In this document: one piece after another, positions 32,556 to 34,755 of the stretch
Layout: every line of letters begins with the position of its first letter
Position numbering within the stretch: position 1 is the stretch's first letter
Assembly: GCA_947625765.1 (NCBI GenBank)
Contig: CANQPP010000022.1
Coordinates: 1 to 34,755 of the forward strand
Source of the DNA: an uncultured Clostridia bacterium
GTDB taxonomy: Bacteria; Bacillota; Clostridia; Christensenellales; UBA1750
DNA length: 34,755 nt
Direction: 5' to 3'
The notes under the pieces: model-generated
Told to the model about the DNA's origin: nothing
Seen by the model: only the letters and a program-made list of their open reading frames with translations
Database searches by the model: none
Made by a program: the position numbers and the translations under genes

Positions 32556-33276
32556 GTTCGTACAGCCCCTTTAGGTAGCGCACCTCGCCCGCGGACAGGT
32601 GCCTCCACTGGCCGGGCTTTAAGTTCCCAAGTCCCAGATTCCCGATCTTCTCCCGCCGCAGGAACACCACGTCGCCGCCCACGGCCTGCACCATCCGGCG
32701 CACCAGGCGGTTGTGCCCCTCGTGCACGTGCAGGCGCAGCCGCTGCTGCCCCTGGAAAGCGGGGTCGTCGGCCAGCAGCTCCACGCGGGCGGGCGCGGTG
32801 CGGTGGCCGTCGTCCAGCGTGACGCCGTTCTCCAGCCTGCCAAGTGCCTGCGGAGTCAGGTGGCCGCGGGTGCGCAGGAAGTAGACCTTCTCCACCTCGC
32901 GGGAGGGATGGGTGAGGCCGAAGCTCATCTCGCCGTCGTTGGTGAGCAGCAGCAGGCCCTCCGTGTCGTAGTCCAGGCGGCCCGCCGGGTACACCCGCTC
33001 CCGCACCTCGGGCATCAGGTCGCGCACGGTCCTGCGGCCCTCCGGGTCGGACAGCGTGCAGACCACGCCCTGGGGCTTGTACAGCATGATGTATTGCTTC
33101 TGCTCCGGGCGGCCAATGGGCTTGTCATCCACCGCCACCTCATCGCCGTCCTCCACCTGCACGCCCATCTGGGCGACCAGTACGCCGTTGAGCGTCACGC
33201 GGCCCTGCCGGATCAGCTCCTCCGCACCCCGGCGGGAGGCCACGCCGCATTCGGCCAGATATTTCTGCAGTCTCAT
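32542..33276 (-). CDS. rluB: 23S rRNA pseudouridine synthase, RluB family
   Basis: The protein has an N-terminal S4 domain (RLQKYLAECGVASRRGAEEL then IRQGRVTLNG) and a pseudouridine synthase domain with GRLDYDTEGLLLLTNDG, where Asp102 is catalytic. The 244-residue length suits RluB/RsuA-type enzymes; the RluB assignment (23S rRNA) is by similarity to Gram-positive homologues and RsuA cannot be excluded. The ATG at 33274-33276 overlaps the dacF stop as ATGA. Confidence 0.9.
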   Translation of the reverse strand: MRLQKYLAECGVASRRGAEELIRQGRVTLNGVLVAQMGVQVEDGDEVAVDDKPIGRPEQKQYIMLYKPQGVVCTLSDPEGRRTVRDLMPEVRERVYPAGRLDYDTEGLLLLTNDGEMSFGLTHPSREVEKVYFLRTRGHLTPQALGRLENGVTLDDGHRTAPARVELLADDPAFQGQQRLRLHVHEGHNRLVRRMVQAVGGDVVFLRREKIGNLGLGNLKPGQWRHLSAGEVRYLKGLYEHDPS

Positions 33277-34402
33277 TCGTCCTCTCCCCTTCCTGGCTCC
33301 CCCGGACACCAGCGGCTCAGGATCGAGCGCAGGCTGTCCCGGAGGCGGGGGCTCGGGGGCTGCACGTCCCTGTCCGCGTACAAGGGGACCCGCATCAGCT
33401 CCTCCGCGCCCACACATACACTAGCATACCCCAAAGTTTCGCCGCGCGCAACCGGCAAATCGACGCGCTCGGGCAGCTGCAGATGTATATCGGCGCTCTC
33501 TCCCTCCAACAGGGGCACGGACACCGCCTCGGCGGGCAAAAGGCCCAGCGTCTCGTTTTCCCCAGCGGGCAGGCGGCAGACGGGCAGCAGCGGGTCCAGC
33601 ACGTCCACGAGCTCCGCCTCCGCAAAGGCCTGATCCAAAAGGGCCATGGAATCGTTCCACATGTCCGGGCAGTTCAGCACCACGCAGATCAGCTGCATCC
33701 CCTCCCGCAGCGCGCCGGAGACCAGGCAGCGGCCCGCCTGCTTGGTGTAGCCTGTCTTGACGCCGTTGCCGCCCTCGTAGAGCGTCAGCATCTTGTTCTT
33801 GTTGACCATCGCGCGGTCGTAGTCGTGCCCGTCCCAGGGGATCACCTTGTGTTTCGTGGACACGATCTGCCGAAAGACGGGCTGCTCGTAGGCCTCCTTT
33901 GTGAGGCCAAGTCCAAGGCGCTGGTGTAGTGCCCCTCCTCCGGCAGGCCGTGGGGGTTCATGAAGTGGGTGTTGACAAGGCCCAGTTCTTCCGCGCGCTC
34001 GTTCATCCGCTCGATGAACTTCTCCCGCGTGCCGCCTATGTGCAGGGCCAGTGCCTCGGCCGCGTCGTTGCCGGAGCGCAGCAGGAGCGCGTAGAGCAGC
34101 TCCTCCACGGTGAGGCGCTCCCCGGCCTCCAGGTACACGCTGCTGCCCTCGATGCCGACGCAGGAGGGGTCGATCGTGACCACCTCGTCCAGCCGGCCCT
34201 CCTCGATGGCGAGCAGGGCCGTCATGATCTTGGTGGTGGAGGCCATCGGCAGGCGCTCCTCTGCATTTTGTGCGTAGAGCACGCGGCCCGTGCCCTGCTC
34301 GATCACCACGGCCGCGGCGGCGTCCACGGCCAGCGCGCGGGCGGGCAGGAGGATGAGCACAGCAAGCAGAAGGAGAAAAACGCGGCAGAGCCGGACGCGC
34401 AT
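33273..34402 (-). pseudogene. dacF: DacF-type D-alanyl-D-alanine carboxypeptidase, frameshifted
   Basis: From ATG at 34402 (behind GGAGG) the protein has a signal peptide (residues ~1-25), the S-x-x-K serine site at 55-58 (STTK), and SGN at 110-112. Near 33905 the frame is lost in a GCC/CTC context; the other frame resumes as LTKEAYEQPVFRQIVSTKHK and holds the KTG motif (GNGVKTGYTK) and the C-terminal domain. One lost C explains it. Without the correction the enzyme would lack KTG and be inactive. Adjacent spoIIAB supports a forespore role. The break may be real or a sequencing error. Confidence 0.85.
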
Positions 34403-34573
34403 CAGGGCTTCGCCTCCTTGTGGGGAAACGCTTGAGGGTTTTTGAGGAAAAGGGCCGCAGCCCCTCTCCACCTGTATGCGGAAACGCCGCCCGCTATGAG
34501 CAGCCGCGTTTTCCAGGTATCTCCCAATTTTTGTTGAACCCAATGAAGGAAACGCTATTGAAAGCATCCTCAA
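34403..34573. other. Upstream region of dacF
   Basis: No gene is supported here. I looked for a sigma-F-type promoter on the minus strand before dacF and found none that is convincing. Confidence 0.4.
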
Positions 34574-34618
34574 AAGCAAAGGACGAGAGCGGACCTTCCG
34601 CCGCCTCGTCCTTTGCTT
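34574..34618 (-). terminator. Terminator after the spoIIAB-like gene
   Basis: AAGCAAAGGACGAG and CTCGTCCTTTGCTT form a perfect 14-base stem. On the minus strand it is followed by TTTT, so it ends the leftward transcript from the right. Confidence 0.75.
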
Positions 34619-34662
34619 ATATCCGCTTGTCCTTATCCCGACTTCCGCGAAAATTTCTCGTC

Positions 34663-34755
34663 TCAGTCGAAGCGCTTCTTCATCAGTATGCTCGTCCCCA
34701 TGCCGGGCGCGGAGCGGACCTCCAGCGCGTCCATGAAGCTCTCCATCACCGCGAA
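34663..34755 (-). CDS. spoIIAB: C-terminus of anti-sigma factor SpoIIAB (partial)
   Basis: The frame is open from the window edge to TGA at 34663-34665 and encodes 30 residues: FAVMESFMDALEVRSAPGMG then TSILMKKRFD. This matches the C-terminal end of SpoIIAB, the GHKL kinase that binds and inhibits sigma F and phosphorylates SpoIIAA. In most spore-formers sigF follows it within a few bases. Here a terminator and dacF follow, so the arrangement differs. Only the last part of the gene is visible, so a related RsbW-type kinase is possible. Confidence 0.75.
   Translation of the reverse strand, partial: FAVMESFMDALEVRSAPGMGTSILMKKRFD

Noticed and set aside
32130-33633. Plus-strand open frames opposite mnmM, rluB and dacF.
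   Set aside because: They are antisense to recognised genes and have no start signals or family resemblance.

Overview
The window looks like part of the chromosome of a GC-rich, spore-forming member of the Clostridia (Bacillota). The reasons are strong AGGAGG-type ribosome sites, a T-box leader in front of serS, the C-terminus of a SpoIIAB-like anti-sigma factor next to a dacF-type carboxypeptidase, an mnmM/rluB pair and an atpBEFHAGDC operon. I cannot name a genus from sequence alone.

Region 1 (about 1-15,560) is one end of an integrated, phage-type mobile element. A large serine recombinase (13746-15470) lies at its right edge. Next to it is a lysogeny switch: a rightward XRE repressor faces a leftward tandem-HTH regulator across two opposed sigma-A-type promoters and a pair of inverted operator-like sites. 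From the switch a tightly packed leftward early operon of about 24 genes runs to position 244. It holds small regulators, a membrane-anchored lytic transglycosylase, a PD-(D/E)XK exonuclease plus a Bet/RecT annealase, a replisome organiser and AAA+ helicase loader, RusA, SSB, a DUF2303-like protein, dUTPase, an HNH nuclease, ThyX and a MazF-like protein. No head, tail, terminase, portal or lysis genes are present. The leftmost gene appears cut short and runs into about 350 bases of different composition, so the left boundary is unresolved. At the right edge the element abuts the first ~28 codons of a host zinc-ribbon gene, which it seems to have split.

Region 2 (15,640-22,300) is chromosomal: a nitroreductase and glmU (leftward), a two-gene cassette with a ribbon-helix-helix-like protein, proA, an ECF sigma factor with a membrane-anchored partner, a lone HEPN protein, and a 650-base gene-free stretch with a terminator-bearing repeat present twice.

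Region 3 (22,170-30,120) is the F-type ATP synthase operon followed by T-box-controlled serS. The delta subunit is only 82 residues and lacks its usual N-terminal domain. The c subunit has Ala/Ser in place of the usual helix-1 glycines, and SerRS has a motif 3 that looks archaeal-like to me.

Region 4 (30,180-34,755) holds DUF4234 and DUF2752 membrane proteins, a frameshifted XRE/membrane regulator, then leftward mnmM, rluB, a frameshifted dacF and the end of a spoIIAB-like gene. The two frameshifted genes carry apparent single-base losses, two of the four at or beside short homopolymers, so assembly error must be excluded before they are called pseudogenes.

I see no CRISPR array, rRNA or tRNA gene. 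The best candidates for follow-up are the minimal ATP synthase delta subunit, the recombinase insertion site, the early membrane-anchored transglycosylase, and the repeat before the atp operon.
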